Source: Pseudomonadota bacterium (GTDB lineage: Bacteria > Pseudomonadota > Gammaproteobacteria > Acidiferrobacterales > Acidiferrobacteraceae). Taken from it: DNA of 31,874 nt. Shown in pieces: positions 31,640-31,874 of the stretch (positions are counted from its first letter, which is position 1; each line of letters begins with the position of its first letter). The notes under the pieces were generated by a model, which did not search any database, was not told where the DNA came from, and worked only from the letters and a program-made list of their open reading frames with translations. The stretch is from the NCBI GenBank assembly GCA_021795255.1, contig JAJYPQ010000007.1:1-31874 (forward strand), given 5' to 3'. Both the position numbers and the translations under genes were made by a program.

Positions 31640-31874
31640 ATGTCTAGATTTCGGCAGTTTCTCGCTGTGATCGGTCTGGTATGCTTTAGCGGCACGGCCT
31701 TGGCCATGCCGTTGCATAGACCCATGCCGCCCGGAGGCCGAGGTGGTCCCATGATGGGGCCTCATGCGATGGGGCCTCGGGTGCGCAGGCATCCTGCCAT
31801 CCCCATGTTGCTCCCGTTAGCGGAGATGCGTTCCTACAGCCTACAGCTGAATGACCATCAGGTCAGCACGCTTG
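31640..31874 (+). CDS. Secreted Met/His/Pro-rich protein, 5' part only
   Basis: The gene runs off the end of the window; 78 codons are visible. An AAGGAG site lies six bases before the ATG. Residues 1-22 form a Sec signal peptide (RFRQFLAVIGLVCFSGTALA). The mature start is rich in Met, Pro, His and Gly (MPLHRPMPPGGRGGPMMGPH), followed by LPLAEMRSYSLQLNDHQVSTL. The last part resembles the opening of Spy/CpxP-type periplasmic metal or stress proteins (LT-x-x-Q-x-x-x-L), but too little is seen to decide. Metal binding is plausible from the Met and His content. Confidence 0.7.
   Translation, partial: MSRFRQFLAVIGLVCFSGTALAMPLHRPMPPGGRGGPMMGPHAMGPRVRRHPAIPMLLPLAEMRSYSLQLNDHQVSTL

Overview
The window looks like a GC-rich chromosome segment from a gammaproteobacterium, probably an acidophilic or chemolithoautotrophic one. 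The LexA is 202 residues long with its key residues at the same numbers as in E. coli, and the operator is of the CTGT-N8-ACAG type. There is a full System I cytochrome c maturation operon, and a remnant of a Rubisco activase gene (cbbX). The genus is an inference; no rRNA or other decisive marker is present. I saw no tRNA, rRNA or CRISPR array.

Layout. (1) 135-5812: an SOS mutagenesis cassette, lexA-imuA-imuB-dnaE2, with one operator at the lexA start and a terminator that contains the dnaE2 stop codon. (2) 5835-8488: a GAF-LuxR regulator and a GIY-YIG protein on the minus strand, then a family 4 uracil-DNA glycosylase overlapping rimI on the plus strand. (3) 8500-13550, minus strand: pepA-holC-(unknown)-valS, a compact operon. 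(4) 13643-16299: lptF-lptG for lipopolysaccharide export, with an RDD membrane protein overlapping lptG tail to tail. (5) 16385-23088: ccmF-ccmH-ccmI-ccmA-ccmB-ccmC-ccmD-ccmE-ccmG, in which all but one junction is a 4-base stop/start overlap; the short ccmD is included. (6) 23262-24515: an orphan metal-type MerR regulator and a Tat-exported DsrE-like protein. (7) 24610-26249, minus strand: a decayed molybdenum hydroxylase operon. The [2Fe-2S] subunit gene is broken by frameshifts and has lost iron-sulfur cysteines, the large-subunit gene is reduced to a trace, and the MocA-type nucleotidyltransferase gene still reads through. (8) 26429-29803: msrA-msrB, a di-iron protein of the acyl-ACP desaturase/ferritin-like type, and an adenine deaminase. 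(9) 29830-31502: the 3' end of cbbX followed by a degenerate IS3-family element. (10) 31640 to the end: the start of a secreted Met/His/Pro-rich protein.

How the genes work together. Region 1 is a damage-inducible translesion polymerase system under its own LexA. Region 5 makes c-type cytochromes from end to end: heme export and delivery by CcmABCDE, apocytochrome thiol reduction by CcmG and CcmH, ligation by CcmF, CcmH and CcmI. Regions 7 and 9 are scars where metabolic genes were lost. No obviously new multi-gene system is visible. The most unusual points are the lexA start codon lying inside its own operator, the permuted overlapping ccm operon, the half-erased molybdenum hydroxylase locus, and the exported DsrE-like protein.
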